Source of the DNA: Bifidobacterium sp.
GTDB lineage: Bacteria > Actinomycetota > Actinomycetes > Actinomycetales > Bifidobacteriaceae
Direction of reading: 5' to 3'
Assembly (NCBI RefSeq): GCF_022647885.1
Contig: NZ_JALCLM010000001.1
Span: forward strand, 806,001-870,000
DNA length: 64,000 bases
The notes below the pieces were generated by a model. The model ran no database searches and was not told the origin of the DNA. It worked only from the letters and a program-made list of their open reading frames with translations. Made by a program: the position numbers and the translations under genes. Of this stretch, positions 36,760 through 46,725 are shown piece by piece; position 1 is the stretch's first letter, and each line of letters begins with the position of its first letter.

Positions 36760-36941
36760 ACAGCCGACCCCCCCATATGCTTCGGAGCATCTGAAATGCC
36801 ATTGAATGTCGGTCGAGGATGAAGCTGTGCGCGAAAAGGGTCCTGAAATGTTCTAAGAATGGGGCAGCAGAATGCCTGTGAACGCTGGCAAAACGGTATC
36901 GGTTCATCGTCTTGTTGCAATCTCGTATTACCCTGTTGCCC

Positions 36942-37934
36942 ATGAGCGTTATCGAAACAGCATCAACCCGCAAAGACCTGCCACTGCTGGTAATTCCTTC
37001 ATGCATGTCTTCGATGGTCGAACCATTCCGCAGTGCATTCCGCAAGCTTGATAATATCTGTCGCGTTCGTTTATATACCGATTCAGTGCTTGATGAAGAG
37101 ACCATTGCTTCCCGTTGCAAGGACGCAGATTCGGTGGTGGTAATCGGATTTCGTGTCAGTGACGCACTCCTTGAACGATTAGCTCCACATGTGCGCTGCA
37201 TGGTGTTTGGTGGCACCGGAGTAGCAAATTACATCAATCTCGCCGAGGCCAAGGAACGCGGTATCAGAGTATGCAATATCGAGCATTATGGTGACAGTGC
37301 TGTAGCAGAGCATACTGTGGCTCTGATGTTTGAGCTTGCGAGACGTGCTGGATATCTTGACCAACAGTTACATGAAGGCAAGTGGGTCGAGATGGAAGGA
37401 ATTGAGTTAAACGGCAAGGCCTTAGGGCTTATAGGTTTTGGTGGTATTGGCAAAGCTGTGGCACGGATTGCCCGAGGATTAGGTATGCGTATCACTGTTT
37501 GCTCTAGGCATGAAGATAGAGCAACACTCGATGAGCTTGGAGCTTCCTGGACTTCATCCATCGACGAAGTCATGGAAAGCAGTGATGTTATTAGTTTGCA
37601 TCTGGCACTTAATGAGCAAACCAAGGGAATGATTACTAGCGAACAGCTCGCGAAAATCCACTCGGGAGCCATGCTCATAAACACTGCACGTGCCGAGCTC
37701 ATAGAACAGGGCGCACTTGCACAGCGACTCAATGAAGGTGATGTGCTGGCAGGGCTTGATGTATTTGACGAAGAGCCTATGAATATGGAAGACCCGCTGC
37801 TAAGCATGCCTAATGTGGTACTCACACCCCACGTAGCTTGGTTTACCAAGGAAGCCGTGGTTAATGTGATTGACCAGTGTTTCGAGGGAATTAGCGCCTT
37901 CTACCGTGGTGAGCAGTACAACGTGGTGGTGTGA
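36942..37934 (+). CDS. D-isomer 2-hydroxyacid dehydrogenase family protein
   Basis: A 330-residue NAD(P)-dependent dehydrogenase. The nucleotide loop GLIGFGGIGKAVARIARGLG, then the catalytic Arg in NTARAELIEQ, Glu in DVFDEEPMN and His in LTPHVAWF are all present. The substrate (phosphoglycerate, lactate-like or other 2-oxoacid) is not evident; the length is too short for a SerA with regulatory domain. I take the ATG at 36942; a TTG at 36912 is possible. No ribosome site is evident. The YigZ gene starts 9 bp later, likely co-transcribed. Confidence 0.88.
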   Translation: MSVIETASTRKDLPLLVIPSCMSSMVEPFRSAFRKLDNICRVRLYTDSVLDEETIASRCKDADSVVVIGFRVSDALLERLAPHVRCMVFGGTGVANYINLAEAKERGIRVCNIEHYGDSAVAEHTVALMFELARRAGYLDQQLHEGKWVEMEGIELNGKALGLIGFGGIGKAVARIARGLGMRITVCSRHEDRATLDELGASWTSSIDEVMESSDVISLHLALNEQTKGMITSEQLAKIHSGAMLINTARAELIEQGALAQRLNEGDVLAGLDVFDEEPMNMEDPLLSMPNVVLTPHVAWFTKEAVVNVIDQCFEGISAFYRGEQYNVVV

Positions 37935-37943
37935 TTACTCTCG

Positions 37944-38606
37944 ATGAGTAACTCTCAGATGTATACGGTGCTCAACGCAGGGCAATCGCCTGCGCAAGCA
38001 GAGTTCGAGGAAAAGCGCTCGCGGTTTATTGGCAATTGCTGGCATATTACGGCGAGTGGCGAGGTTGCTGACATACTCAGTCGGATGCACGAACAGCATC
38101 CGAAGGCTCGTCATATCGCGTATGCGGCAATTTGGGGCGATTCGATAGCGAATCAGTCCGAGCGAATGAGCGATGATGGTGAGCCATCCGGTACTGCAGG
38201 AAAGCCGATTCTCGACTGTTTGCAGCAGCAAAATCTCATTGACACTCTGGTTACGGTAACCAGATATTTTGGTGGGGTCTTGCTCGGATCGGGTGGACTA
38301 ATCCGCGCATATTCGACGGCTGCTTCGAAGTCAATCCAAGTCGCGCAGCTAGCTCAGTTGGTACCGTGTACGCTGTATCGCTGTGCTCTCAGCTATGCAC
38401 AGCTCGAAATGTGCAAACGTATAGTGGCAGATTTTCATGGAACATTTGAGGTTTTGGACTACTCTGATCATGTTGAGGCAAAGGCGACGATTCCAGTATC
38501 ACAGGAACAAGCTTGTGCATTGCGTATCAGACAGACATTTAACGCTACGGTGGTACCTCAACGAGTGGGGTCTATGAATGCTGCAGTACCTGTTGCAAGC
38601 ATTTAA
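37944..38606 (+). CDS. YigZ/IMPACT-family protein
   Basis: A 220-residue protein. The N-terminal IMPACT domain is clear: EFEEKRSRFIGNCWH, HPKARHIAYAAIWG, SDDGEPSGTAGKPIL and VTRYFGGVLLGSGGLIRAYS. A C-terminal DUF1949-like domain (about 140-210) follows. The bacterial family has no firm function; relatives in eukaryotes act on translational control. Directly after the dehydrogenase gene. The 170 bp behind it contain a degenerate run of TTCTG units (38610-38655). Confidence 0.93.
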   Translation: MSNSQMYTVLNAGQSPAQAEFEEKRSRFIGNCWHITASGEVADILSRMHEQHPKARHIAYAAIWGDSIANQSERMSDDGEPSGTAGKPILDCLQQQNLIDTLVTVTRYFGGVLLGSGGLIRAYSTAASKSIQVAQLAQLVPCTLYRCALSYAQLEMCKRIVADFHGTFEVLDYSDHVEAKATIPVSQEQACALRIRQTFNATVVPQRVGSMNAAVPVASI

Positions 38607-38774
38607 GACTGCCGTTCTGTCGTTCTGCCGGTCTAATGTTCTGCTGTTCTGCTGGCGGACTGTTGAATTGTTGGGCTGGTGCTCAACGCTATGGCGCTGT
38701 GTGGCGGCACGAATAGATAGCGAATATGTCTCACTGAGACGGTGACTTCCCCTACCCCAATTATGCTGTTGAGT

Positions 38775-39542
38775 ATGAGTGATACTGAGAATATGGCAGC
38801 ACATAACGATGAGGATAAGAATTTGTCGGCAAGTCTTGAAGATAAGAATCTCGAAGAAGGTAATCTCGCCGAAGATAGGGTTGAAGCTAAAGCGCAGGAG
38901 CTTGATGATAAGGCCACACCTGCTCCTCAGGAAACAGTTACCAGCGTGGTACAAGAGACACTGAGTGTGTCGTACGAACGTCTGCGTCACTCTATTAATA
39001 GTCAAGAACTCAGCGAAGTTGCACGTAAAGATTTACCTGATAGTACGAATCAATCAGCCTTTTCAAGAGCTACGGCATTGCTTGAGGCCGTTGCAGGCAA
39101 CCCTCATACGCCCCTAGAAGATCGTATATATCTGGCTGAGAATATGCCCTTTCCAAATGTGTTGGTGAAATTATCTGAAGACCCAGATGCCGAGGTCAGA
39201 CGAGCAGTAGCGGCTAACGTGTCGGATAAGAACTGGCTCGTTGGGAATTTAACGAAGGATGAGGATGAACAAGTGCGCGCTGCTGCTCTAGTAAATCCTC
39301 AGACTTCATGGAAGATGCGTCTTGAGGGCGCTCAAAGTGATCAGACAGATACCGCAACCTTAGATGTGTTAGGAACATTAGGAGTTGACAGTGAGACCGA
39401 TGCTCCACAGGTGCTGTCTTCGATGGTTCGCAGAGCAGTGGCATTAAATCCGAATACCAGTACAGCAATGTTGCAAACCCTGTCACAAGATGCACTAAGC
39501 GATGTGGCTAAAGCCGCACAGCAGGCCCTATCTGAGCGCTAA
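38775..39542 (+). CDS. Leucine-rich-variant / HEAT-like repeat protein
   Basis: A 255-residue protein from the ATG at 38775 (earlier in-frame ATGs at 38742 and 38763 lack better support). The first 80 residues are acidic and disordered. From about residue 95 come helical repeats of the bifidobacterial type, AVAGNPHTPLEDRIYLAEN, KLSEDPDAEVRRAVAANVS and RRAVALNPNTSTAMLQTLS, that would stack as a short solenoid. The C-terminal segment of the FHA protein at 1232-2809 has similar phrases. Likely a cytoplasmic binding scaffold; partner unknown. Confidence 0.72.
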   Translation: MSDTENMAAHNDEDKNLSASLEDKNLEEGNLAEDRVEAKAQELDDKATPAPQETVTSVVQETLSVSYERLRHSINSQELSEVARKDLPDSTNQSAFSRATALLEAVAGNPHTPLEDRIYLAENMPFPNVLVKLSEDPDAEVRRAVAANVSDKNWLVGNLTKDEDEQVRAAALVNPQTSWKMRLEGAQSDQTDTATLDVLGTLGVDSETDAPQVLSSMVRRAVALNPNTSTAMLQTLSQDALSDVAKAAQQALSER

Positions 39543-39626
39543 GTTCACCGCCATAGCAGGTCTTGTCAGTCATAAGTTCACTATGCTGATGTGTGCCGCT
39601 GGGAATGCTTGGCTTACACTTGGACT

Positions 39627-41792
39627 ATGGAGCACGTAGAGAGTAGTCAGCGGCTGCATCGCCCGCTGATTCAATTGGCGAAATCTGTGGGATTGTCAAC
39701 AAGTTATGTAGGTCAACATGATGACTATCACGAAACCGATGATGATGTACTGATAGCAGTGTTGAAAGCTCTAGGTTTCGATGCGACTGATTCAACTCAG
39801 GCTGCAGCAACGTTGAAAAGCTTGTCTGACCAGCGTCATGAGGAGCTCATAGAAGCAACGGTGTTTCAGACAGCTGGGCAGACTGCCACAGTGTTGGTAC
39901 ACGCTAATGCACTGGATATACCTGAAGGCTACATAACACTTGAAAATGGTGAACGTTACCCTCACCCTCTCATGCCAACGGCTGGTAACGGTGCAGCAGC
40001 ATATCCATTGCACAATACACTCGTCGTGAATGCAGCACTGGTACTCCCTGACGATATACCCGTCGGATATCATCAACTTACGGTGAGCGTTGGTAAAAGG
40101 ACTCAAACTTCTACGTTGATTTGTGCTCCTAGCTCGGTGCCATGGTCTGTACGTGAGCCAGAAATTCGTCCTTGGGGGTGGATGGCTCAACTCTATTCCG
40201 TGAGGTCTCACTCTTCGTGGGGAATGGGAGATTTTGCGGATCTTGCACAGCTACTGAACCAGGCGAAGGATCAGACCGGAGCTGATTTTGTGTTGGTTAA
40301 CCCCATGCATGCCGCAGAACCAGTCTCGCCATTAACGCCTTCCCCATACCTGCCTGTGTCGAGGCGTTTGGTGAATTTCACGTATATACGTCCGCAAAAT
40401 ATCGAGGAATATGCTCTTCTTGGTAAGGAATCCTTAGCGGAGGTTGAGTCTGCATATCAATCTTGTCTGCCACTCAATGATGATCCAAATCATATCGACC
40501 GTGACACCATGTGGAAGCACAAGATGCGTGCGTTATGGATTATTTATAAGCTTGGTCGTTCCGTTGAACGGCAGCATGAGTTTGAAGAGTATGTTGCCCA
40601 GTGCGGCGAGGATCTGGAAGCATATGCGACGTGGTGTCTTGCCTACGACAAATGGGGAGCCCCCAGCGAGAAAGCCGATTCTTGGGTGAATCGTTGTGAC
40701 AAAAATAGTGGCGAGATTACGGCACTGCGCGAACGGTATCCCGATACTTTGGATTTCTATCGTTGGCTTGAGTGGATAGCAACACAACAGTTGGATGCAG
40801 CACAACACCAAGCACAAGAAGCAGGAATGCGTATCGGCGTGATGTCGGACATGGCAGTGGGGGTGCATCCGCAGGGCGCCGAAGTTTGGTGGAATCCGAG
40901 CAGGTATGTCAAAGGCGTCACTGTTGGCGCTCCGCCCGATTATTTCAATCAGCAAGGCCAAAATTGGAGTCAGCCACCGCTGAATCCACTCGAGCTAGAA
41001 CGAACTGGCTATTTGAGCTATCGCAATATGGTTCACGGAATGTTTGCGCACGCAGGGGCTCTACGTATTGACCACATACTTGGTCTGTTCAGATTATGGT
41101 GGATTCCCGCGGGTATGAGTGCTGTGCAGGGGGTATATGTCAATGTCAACGCCAATGCGCTACTAGGTATTCTTGCTATTGAAGCAAGTCGAGTCGATGG
41201 CATTGTCGTGGGCGAAGATTTGGGTGTGGTGCCACAGTATGTTGCCGATTCTTTGATTCAGCATGAAGTACTTGGCTGTGTTGTGGAGTGGTTTGAACAA
41301 CGCAATGGTCTCTTCCGTCCTCCTGAGCAATGGCGCGAGTGTGCTCTGGCATCAGTGAATACTCATGATATGCCACCTGCTGCTGGCTACTTGAAGTATG
41401 AACACGTTGAGCTGCACAAGCGTCTTGGCCTACTCACAGGTTCAGTTGAGGACTTCATGGCTTCTGCTGTTGCTGAGCAAAAGGCTATGTTATCTATGCT
41501 TGTTGAGGGTGGATTCTTGGACCGCTCGGCGGTGGAAAACAACACTGTTACTGAACAAGAAGTGGTAGAAGCGCAGTATCACGCATTGGCTGCTTCTCCT
41601 TGTAAACTCTTGGCTGCTGCGCTTACCGATGGAGTTGGTGAAAGACGAGCGCAGAATCAGCCTGGAACGAATAATGAATATCCAAACTGGAGAATTCCAT
41701 TAGGAGACTCTGAGGGGCATAACGTGTACCTCGAAGAATTGTTCACTAATAAACGCTTGCAATCGCTCGCAGCCATCATGCGCACCGCCTAA
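39627..41792 (+). CDS. malQ: 4-alpha-glucanotransferase
   Basis: A 721-residue GH77 amylomaltase that transfers maltodextrin segments between alpha-1,4-glucans. Seen are the bifidobacterial N-terminal extension with GQHDDYHETDDDVL, then SSWGMGDFADLAQLL, the nucleophile region GALRIDHILGLFRLWW, the acid/base IVVGEDLGVVP and VNTHDMPPAAGYL. The start at 39627 has no ribosome site but TACACT lies about 8 bp upstream, which suggests leaderless expression; a GTG at 39591 is an alternative. Confidence 0.95.
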   Translation: MEHVESSQRLHRPLIQLAKSVGLSTSYVGQHDDYHETDDDVLIAVLKALGFDATDSTQAAATLKSLSDQRHEELIEATVFQTAGQTATVLVHANALDIPEGYITLENGERYPHPLMPTAGNGAAAYPLHNTLVVNAALVLPDDIPVGYHQLTVSVGKRTQTSTLICAPSSVPWSVREPEIRPWGWMAQLYSVRSHSSWGMGDFADLAQLLNQAKDQTGADFVLVNPMHAAEPVSPLTPSPYLPVSRRLVNFTYIRPQNIEEYALLGKESLAEVESAYQSCLPLNDDPNHIDRDTMWKHKMRALWIIYKLGRSVERQHEFEEYVAQCGEDLEAYATWCLAYDKWGAPSEKADSWVNRCDKNSGEITALRERYPDTLDFYRWLEWIATQQLDAAQHQAQEAGMRIGVMSDMAVGVHPQGAEVWWNPSRYVKGVTVGAPPDYFNQQGQNWSQPPLNPLELERTGYLSYRNMVHGMFAHAGALRIDHILGLFRLWWIPAGMSAVQGVYVNVNANALLGILAIEASRVDGIVVGEDLGVVPQYVADSLIQHEVLGCVVEWFEQRNGLFRPPEQWRECALASVNTHDMPPAAGYLKYEHVELHKRLGLLTGSVEDFMASAVAEQKAMLSMLVEGGFLDRSAVENNTVTEQEVVEAQYHALAASPCKLLAAALTDGVGERRAQNQPGTNNEYPNWRIPLGDSEGHNVYLEELFTNKRLQSLAAIMRTA

Positions 41793-41945
41793 TAGCGGGC
41801 TGCGTAGGTACCTCTCACTGCAGTCACGTATGCACTGTCACGTATGCACAGTTGCGGACAGTGCAGCTGCATAGATTGCCACGAGCAGATTGTCGTCAAG
41901 GTGGGCAGAATTTGTCCACATTGCAGTGCTGTGACACGGTGGGCT

Positions 41946-41973
41946 TTGACAGTCAGCGAGTAAGCGTTATAGT
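41946..41973 (+). promoter_or_regulatory. Promoter of the rplM-rpsI operon
   Basis: TTGACA, 16 bases, TATAGT: a near-consensus sigma-70-type promoter. Transcription would start near 41980, giving a leader of about 148 bases before rplM, long enough for an L13-type regulatory structure. The 335-bp gap also has two GTCACGTATGCAC direct repeats at about 41823-41849. Confidence 0.8.
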
Positions 41974-42127
41974 AGAGGATTGTTGTGTTTCCCTCAGGGG
42001 TCCTCGAAGCGTTTCCCACTCGCCCATAGGACTTTCAGGGAGCCCACGGATAATGAGGTTTTTCATCGCGGAGTTTAGTTACCGTTGATGTGAAGCCCGA
42101 AACACAATGCAAAGAAAAGGTTGAACT

Positions 42128-42577
42128 GTGAAGACTTTCACGCCTAAACCAGCCGATTTAACCCATGACTGGTACATCGTTGACGCCACAGATGTGGTGC
42201 TTGGCCGTCTGGCCACCCAGGTTGCAATCCTGCTGCGTGGCAAGAACAAACCGACTTTCGCGCCTCACGCCGATTCGGGTAACCATGTGATCATCGTTAA
42301 CGCTTCTAAGGTTGCGCTGACCGGTGACAAGCTCGGCAAAGAGCTGTACACACATTCTGGTCGTCCTGGTGGTCTGCGTGCAGATAGCTACGGTGATTTG
42401 ATGCAGAAGAACCCAGAGCGCATCGTTCGCGAAGCAATCAAGGGTATGCTGCCAAAGAATCGTCTTGCTAAGGTGCAGATGGATCGTCTGCGTATTTTTG
42501 CAGGCGAAGATCATCCGCATACGCCACAGAAGCCAGTCCAATTTGAGATCACTCAGATCTCACAGCAGGCCAAGTAG
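42128..42577 (+). CDS. rplM: 50S ribosomal protein L13
   Basis: A 149-residue large-subunit protein that joins early in assembly. Seen are the family start [39 protein letters not shown] and [12 protein letters not shown]-like [14 protein letters not shown]. Start is GTG with AAAAGG upstream. It is followed after 20 bp by rpsI in the conserved rplM-rpsI operon. Confidence 0.98.
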   Translation: MKTFTPKPADLTHDWYIVDATDVVLGRLATQVAILLRGKNKPTFAPHADSGNHVIIVNASKVALTGDKLGKELYTHSGRPGGLRADSYGDLMQKNPERIVREAIKGMLPKNRLAKVQMDRLRIFAGEDHPHTPQKPVQFEITQISQQAK

Positions 42578-42597
42578 GACCGAAGGAGAATACTGAC

Positions 42598-43089
42598 ATG
42601 GCAGATCAAAGCAATGACTCCGCAGTCCTCGAGGGCGAAGAGGAACTGACTTCGTACACTTCAGAGACCAACGCAGGTGCAGGTACCGGCACTTCTGCTA
42701 TAGCTCCTGGCTATGGCACAGGCCGCCGTAAGGAAGCTATCGCACGCGTTCGCCTCACTCCTGGTGAGGGTAAGTGGACCGTTAATGGCCGCACCCTTGA
42801 GGAGTATTTCCCAAGCCGTTTGCAGCAGCGTGAGGTGAATTCCCCAATCGTTCTGCTCAAGCTCGAAGATAAATTCGACGTGCAGGTACTCGTCGATGGC
42901 GGTGGCACCACTGGTCAGGCCGGAGCAATCCGTCTTGGTGTAGCTCGTGCACTGAACGCCATTGATCGTGACGCAAACCGTGCAGCACTCAAGAAGTCAG
43001 GATTCCTGACTCGTGATGCTCGTGCAGTCGAGCGCAAGAAGGCCGGTCTACATAAGGCACGCCGCGCACCTCAGTTCTCAAAGCGCTAA
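42598..43089 (+). CDS. rpsI: 30S ribosomal protein S9
   Basis: A 163-residue small-subunit protein whose C-terminal KR tail contacts P-site tRNA. An acidic N-terminal extension of about 40 residues precedes the core ([46 protein letters not shown]), and it ends PQFSKR as required. CGAAGGAG precedes the ATG. Last gene of its operon, closed by a strong terminator. Confidence 0.98.
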   Translation: MADQSNDSAVLEGEEELTSYTSETNAGAGTGTSAIAPGYGTGRRKEAIARVRLTPGEGKWTVNGRTLEEYFPSRLQQREVNSPIVLLKLEDKFDVQVLVDGGGTTGQAGAIRLGVARALNAIDRDANRAALKKSGFLTRDARAVERKKAGLHKARRAPQFSKR

Positions 43090-43121
43090 AGCTGTTCTGG
43101 CAGCTATGTGTTGGTGTCATC

Positions 43122-43155
43122 AAGAGGTCCGAAACTTCGGTTTCGGGCCTCTTTT
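43122..43155 (+). terminator. rpsI terminator
   Basis: AGAGGTCCGAAAC/GTTTCGGGCCTCT hairpin with TTCG loop, followed by TTT. Strong intrinsic terminator. Confidence 0.93.
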
Positions 43156-43342
43156 GTTATTCTCCTGTGTGTAGTGGGCCTTTCTGTGCATTATCGACGT
43201 ACATTCTCCGCAAACGTGAGTAGATGGGGTCTGAAGCACAACGATTTTTCTAAGAGTGTGCGCTACGCTGCTTTGACTTCAGTTTTGTGGCATATTGCGT
43301 AGGTCAATGCGCCCTCTTTCATTCCCCTGAGCGAGCTGTTTA

Positions 43343-43444
43343 CGTTTGTGTAGGGATTTTTATCTATTCCCTAACTATCCATAGCCAGATTTCGCCATTT
43401 TTCAGTCATTGTACTTGCTGAACGCACAATAATCCCTACACAAT
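43343..43444. repeat. F1 dispersed palindromic element, copy 4
   Basis: CGTTTGTGTAGGGATT at the left and AATCCCTACACAA at the right (the outer 3 bases of the right arm have drifted). The minus-strand core ATTTCGCCATT at 43389-43399 is exactly central. It lies in the 634-bp gap between the rpsI terminator and adhE; the rest of that gap holds only the adhE control region. Confidence 0.87.
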
Positions 43445-43605
43445 AGAAACTCCTCCAGAATGCGCTAAATACGATGTTCACAAACGCGCACAACAGTCCA
43501 ACAGATAAACAACAAAGCTACAAAACAGCAATCAAAATGACATGACACGCTCAGATTCCACAAGTCGCGAACATAAATTGTTCTAGTACGCCCTCTACGC
43601 TAAAT

Positions 43606-43621
43606 TGTGATGCAAGTCACA
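43606..43621. promoter_or_regulatory. Rex- or CRP-like operator upstream of adhE
   Basis: TGTGATGCAAGTCACA is a perfect TGTGA-N6-TCACA palindrome, flanked as AATTGTGATGCAAGTCACAGTT. It fits CRP/GlxR sites well and the Rex site (TTGTGAA-N4-TTCACAA) with a few mismatches. Rex control of adhE by NADH/NAD is common in Gram-positive bacteria, so Rex is favoured by context. Confidence 0.65.
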
Positions 43622-43723
43622 GTTTGAGAACTGATGATACGCAATCCTAAATGAACACATGCTGTGAAAGCATGCCTTAGCAGGATTCGACGCCTTTGCT
43701 TTCTGCACGTCCAAGGAGGACCC

Positions 43724-46471
43724 GTGGTTACAGCCAAGAAGAGCACAACAGTAAATACAGCAGCGACGAATAAAGTGTCTGCTGTTGCTTCTGAATCGTC
43801 TGATGCTGAGCGTGAGGTTGATACGCTGGTTTCTCGTGGTTTGGTGGCTTTAAAGAAGTTTGAGGGTTTGAATCAGGAGCAGGTTGATCGTATTGTGGCG
43901 AAGGCTTCGATTGCGGCGTTGAATCAGCATTTAGTGCTGGCGAAGTTGGCTGTTGAGGAGACTGGTCGTGGTTTGGTTGAGGATAAGGCCACGAAGAATA
44001 TTTTTGCGTGTGAGCATGTGACGAATCACTTGGTCAAGCAGCGCACGGTGGGTGTGATTAGTGAGGATGATATTAACGGTATTGTCGAGGTTGCTGAGCC
44101 GGTTGGTGTGGTTGCTGGTGTGACTCCGGTAACGAATCCCACGTCGACGGCTATTTTTAAGTCGTTGATTGCGTTGAAGACGCGTTGTCCTATTGTGTTT
44201 GGTTTTCATCCTTTTGCGCAGAAGTGTTCGGTGGCGGCTGCTCGTGTGGTTCGTGATGCGGCTATTGCTGCTGGTGCTCCTGAGGATTGTATTCAGTGGG
44301 TTGAGCATCCCTCGATTGAAGCGACTGGTGCGTTGATGAAGCATCCAGGGATCGCGACGATTTTAGCGACTGGTGGTCCTGGCATGGTGAAGGCTGCGTA
44401 TTCTTCAGGTAAGCCAGCGTTGGGTGTGGGTGCAGGTAATGCTCCAGCGTATGTGGATCGGCATGTGAATGTGAAGCGTGCGGTGAATGATTTGATTCTC
44501 TCGAAGCATTTTGATTACGGGATGATTTGTGCCACGGAGCAGGCCATTATTGCTCATACTGATATTTATGATCGTCTTCTTGCCGAGATGAAGCACCGCA
44601 AGGCGTATTTCGTGTCTGGTGAGGAGAAGGCGAAGCTCGAACAGTATATGTTCGGATGTACGTCGTATTCCGGGGAGAAGCCGAAGTTGAATTCGGTGGT
44701 TCCTGGTAAGTCTCCGCAGTATATTGCCCAGCATGCTGGGTTCTCGATTCCCTCTGATGCCACGATTCTTGCTGCTGAGTGTAAAGAAGTTGGCGAGATG
44801 GAGCCGTTGACGATGGAGAAGCTCGCGCCTGTGCAGGCGTTGTTGAAGGCTAAGGACAAGGATCACGCTTTCGTGATGTGTGAGCAGATGTTGGTGCATG
44901 GTGCCGGGCATACTGCTGCGATTCATACGGATGATGAGGAACTGGTACGTGAGTATGGGTTGCGGATGCATGCGTGTCGTATTATCTGGAATCAGCCGAG
45001 CTCGCTGGGTGGTATTGGTGATATTTACAATGCTATTGCTCCGTCCCTGACCTTGGGTTGTGGTTCGTATGGTGGTAATTCAGTGTCGGGTAACGTGCAG
45101 GCGGTGAACCTGATTAACGTGAAGCGTATCGCTCGGAGGAATAATAATATGCAGTGGTTTAAGATTCCCTCGAAAACCTATTTCGAAGCGAATGCTGTGC
45201 GCTACCTGCGTGATATGTATGGTATTCGTAAGGCCGTGATTGTGTGTGACAAAGTCATGGAACAGCTCGGTATCGTGGATAAGGTTATTGACCAGTTACG
45301 TGCTCGTCCTGAACTCGTGACCTTCCGTATTATTGATTATGTTGAGCCCGAGCCTAGCGTGGAAACGGTAGAGCGTGGCGCGAAAATGATGCGTGAAGAG
45401 TTCGAACCCGACACGATTATCGCGGTTGGTGGTGGTAGCCCGATGGACGCCGCGAAGATTATGTGGCTGCTCTACGAGCACCCCGAAATTTCGTTTGCTG
45501 ATGTGCGTGAGAAGTTCTTCGATATTCGTAAGCGTGCGTTCAAGATTCCTCCACTGGGTACCAAGGCCAAGCTGGTGTGTATCCCTACCTCCTCGGGTAC
45601 GGGCTCCGAGGTCACGCCTTTCGCGGTGATTACTGATCATAAGACCGGATACAAGTATCCGATTACTGATTACGCGCTTACCCCATCGGTAGCGATTGTG
45701 GATCCGGTGTTGGCTCGTACCCAGCCTCGTCGACTCGCGTCGGATGCAGGTTTTGACGCACTCACCCACACGTTTGAGGCCTACGCGTCGGTGTACGCGA
45801 ACGATTTCACTGACGCGATGGCCCTGCATGGAGCCAAGCTCGTGTGGGATAACCTTGATAACGCGGTCAACGCGCAAGACCCTGAAACCAGGAAAGCTGC
45901 ACAAGAGAAAATGCATAACGCTGCCACTATGGCTGGTATGGCCTTCGGCTCCGCGTTCTTGGGTATGTGTCACGCGATGGCCCACACCATCGGTGCTCTA
46001 TGTCATATCGCTCACGGGCGTACCAACTCGATCCTGCTACCCTACGTGATTCGCTACAACGCTGAGATCCCTGAAGAGCCCACGAGCTGGCCTAAGTACA
46101 GTGAATACATCGCTGCTGAACGCTACCAAGACCTTGCCCACAACCTCGGACTCAAGTGTGATACCCCCCAGATCGCGGTTGAAGCGTTAGCCACCGCAGT
46201 TGAAGACTATCGTGATAACAGGCTCGGTATGGACCCCACGTTCCAGGCCGCTGGCGTGGACGAAGACTACTTCTGGAGTGTGCTCGACCAGATCGGTATG
46301 CGCGCCTACGAAGACCAATGCGCGCCTGCTAATCCACGCATCCCACAAATCGAGGACATGAAAGACATCGCTATCGCTGCTTACTACGGCATCAGCCAAG
46401 AAGCAGCACACGCTAAACGTGTGGAACGCGAAGGCGCCAACGCCACCGAAGAAGCCTCCGAGCGCGCCTAA
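43724..46471 (+). CDS. adhE: Bifunctional acetaldehyde-CoA / alcohol dehydrogenase
   Basis: A 915-residue enzyme reducing acetyl-CoA to acetaldehyde and then ethanol, which reoxidises NADH in bifidobacterial fermentation. The start is the GTG at 43724 behind AAGGAGGA (spacing only 3). The N-terminal aldehyde dehydrogenase half has ATGGPGMVKAAYSSGKP and the catalytic Cys in FDYGMICATEQAI. The C-terminal iron-type alcohol dehydrogenase half has GGGSPMDAAKIMWLL and metal-binding His residues in HAMAHTIGALCHIAHGR. AdhE forms spirosomes. A redox-type operator lies about 105 bp upstream and an F2 pair follows. Confidence 0.97.
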   Translation: MVTAKKSTTVNTAATNKVSAVASESSDAEREVDTLVSRGLVALKKFEGLNQEQVDRIVAKASIAALNQHLVLAKLAVEETGRGLVEDKATKNIFACEHVTNHLVKQRTVGVISEDDINGIVEVAEPVGVVAGVTPVTNPTSTAIFKSLIALKTRCPIVFGFHPFAQKCSVAAARVVRDAAIAAGAPEDCIQWVEHPSIEATGALMKHPGIATILATGGPGMVKAAYSSGKPALGVGAGNAPAYVDRHVNVKRAVNDLILSKHFDYGMICATEQAIIAHTDIYDRLLAEMKHRKAYFVSGEEKAKLEQYMFGCTSYSGEKPKLNSVVPGKSPQYIAQHAGFSIPSDATILAAECKEVGEMEPLTMEKLAPVQALLKAKDKDHAFVMCEQMLVHGAGHTAAIHTDDEELVREYGLRMHACRIIWNQPSSLGGIGDIYNAIAPSLTLGCGSYGGNSVSGNVQAVNLINVKRIARRNNNMQWFKIPSKTYFEANAVRYLRDMYGIRKAVIVCDKVMEQLGIVDKVIDQLRARPELVTFRIIDYVEPEPSVETVERGAKMMREEFEPDTIIAVGGGSPMDAAKIMWLLYEHPEISFADVREKFFDIRKRAFKIPPLGTKAKLVCIPTSSGTGSEVTPFAVITDHKTGYKYPITDYALTPSVAIVDPVLARTQPRRLASDAGFDALTHTFEAYASVYANDFTDAMALHGAKLVWDNLDNAVNAQDPETRKAAQEKMHNAATMAGMAFGSAFLGMCHAMAHTIGALCHIAHGRTNSILLPYVIRYNAEIPEEPTSWPKYSEYIAAERYQDLAHNLGLKCDTPQIAVEALATAVEDYRDNRLGMDPTFQAAGVDEDYFWSVLDQIGMRAYEDQCAPANPRIPQIEDMKDIAIAAYYGISQEAAHAKRVEREGANATEEASERA

Positions 46472-46491
46472 AGTAGCAAACAGTAAACACC

Positions 46492-46555
46492 AACTGTGCA
46501 GATAAGCACGGGCAGCAGGCAAAACGGCCTCTCACCCGTGCTTATCTGCACAGTT
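46492..46555. repeat. F2 dispersed palindrome, copy 2 (pair A, left)
   Basis: AACTGTGCAGATAAGCACGGG at 46492-46512 (21 bases, written here as AACTGTGCAG then ATAAGCACGGG) is matched perfectly by its complement at 46535-46555. It starts 20 bp after the adhE stop. Confidence 0.92.
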
Positions 46556-46585
46556 TCATATCCCGCAGCACTTGCCCCATCCAGT

Positions 46586-46649
46586 AACTGTGCATGAATC
46601 CACGCGAAGCGCGACACCGGCGTCGCCTCACGTGCCTTCATGCACAGTT
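46586..46649. repeat. F2 dispersed palindrome, copy 3 (pair A, right)
   Basis: AACTGTGCATGAA and its complement TTCATGCACAGTT close a 64-bp element with inner CACG / CGTG. It lies 30 bp after copy 2 and 76 bp before the nuclease-fold gene. Confidence 0.9.
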
Positions 46650-46725
46650 CCAGCACCAATCTCACATTCATGCACATGGTCTTCCCTGGATTTGTGCCGG
46701 GAGCCCGCTGCTTCATGATTGCAGT

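Noticed and set aside
38610-38655. TTCTG-rich tandem run after the YigZ gene
   Set aside because: Too short and degenerate to call a repeat element; noted only as low-complexity sequence.
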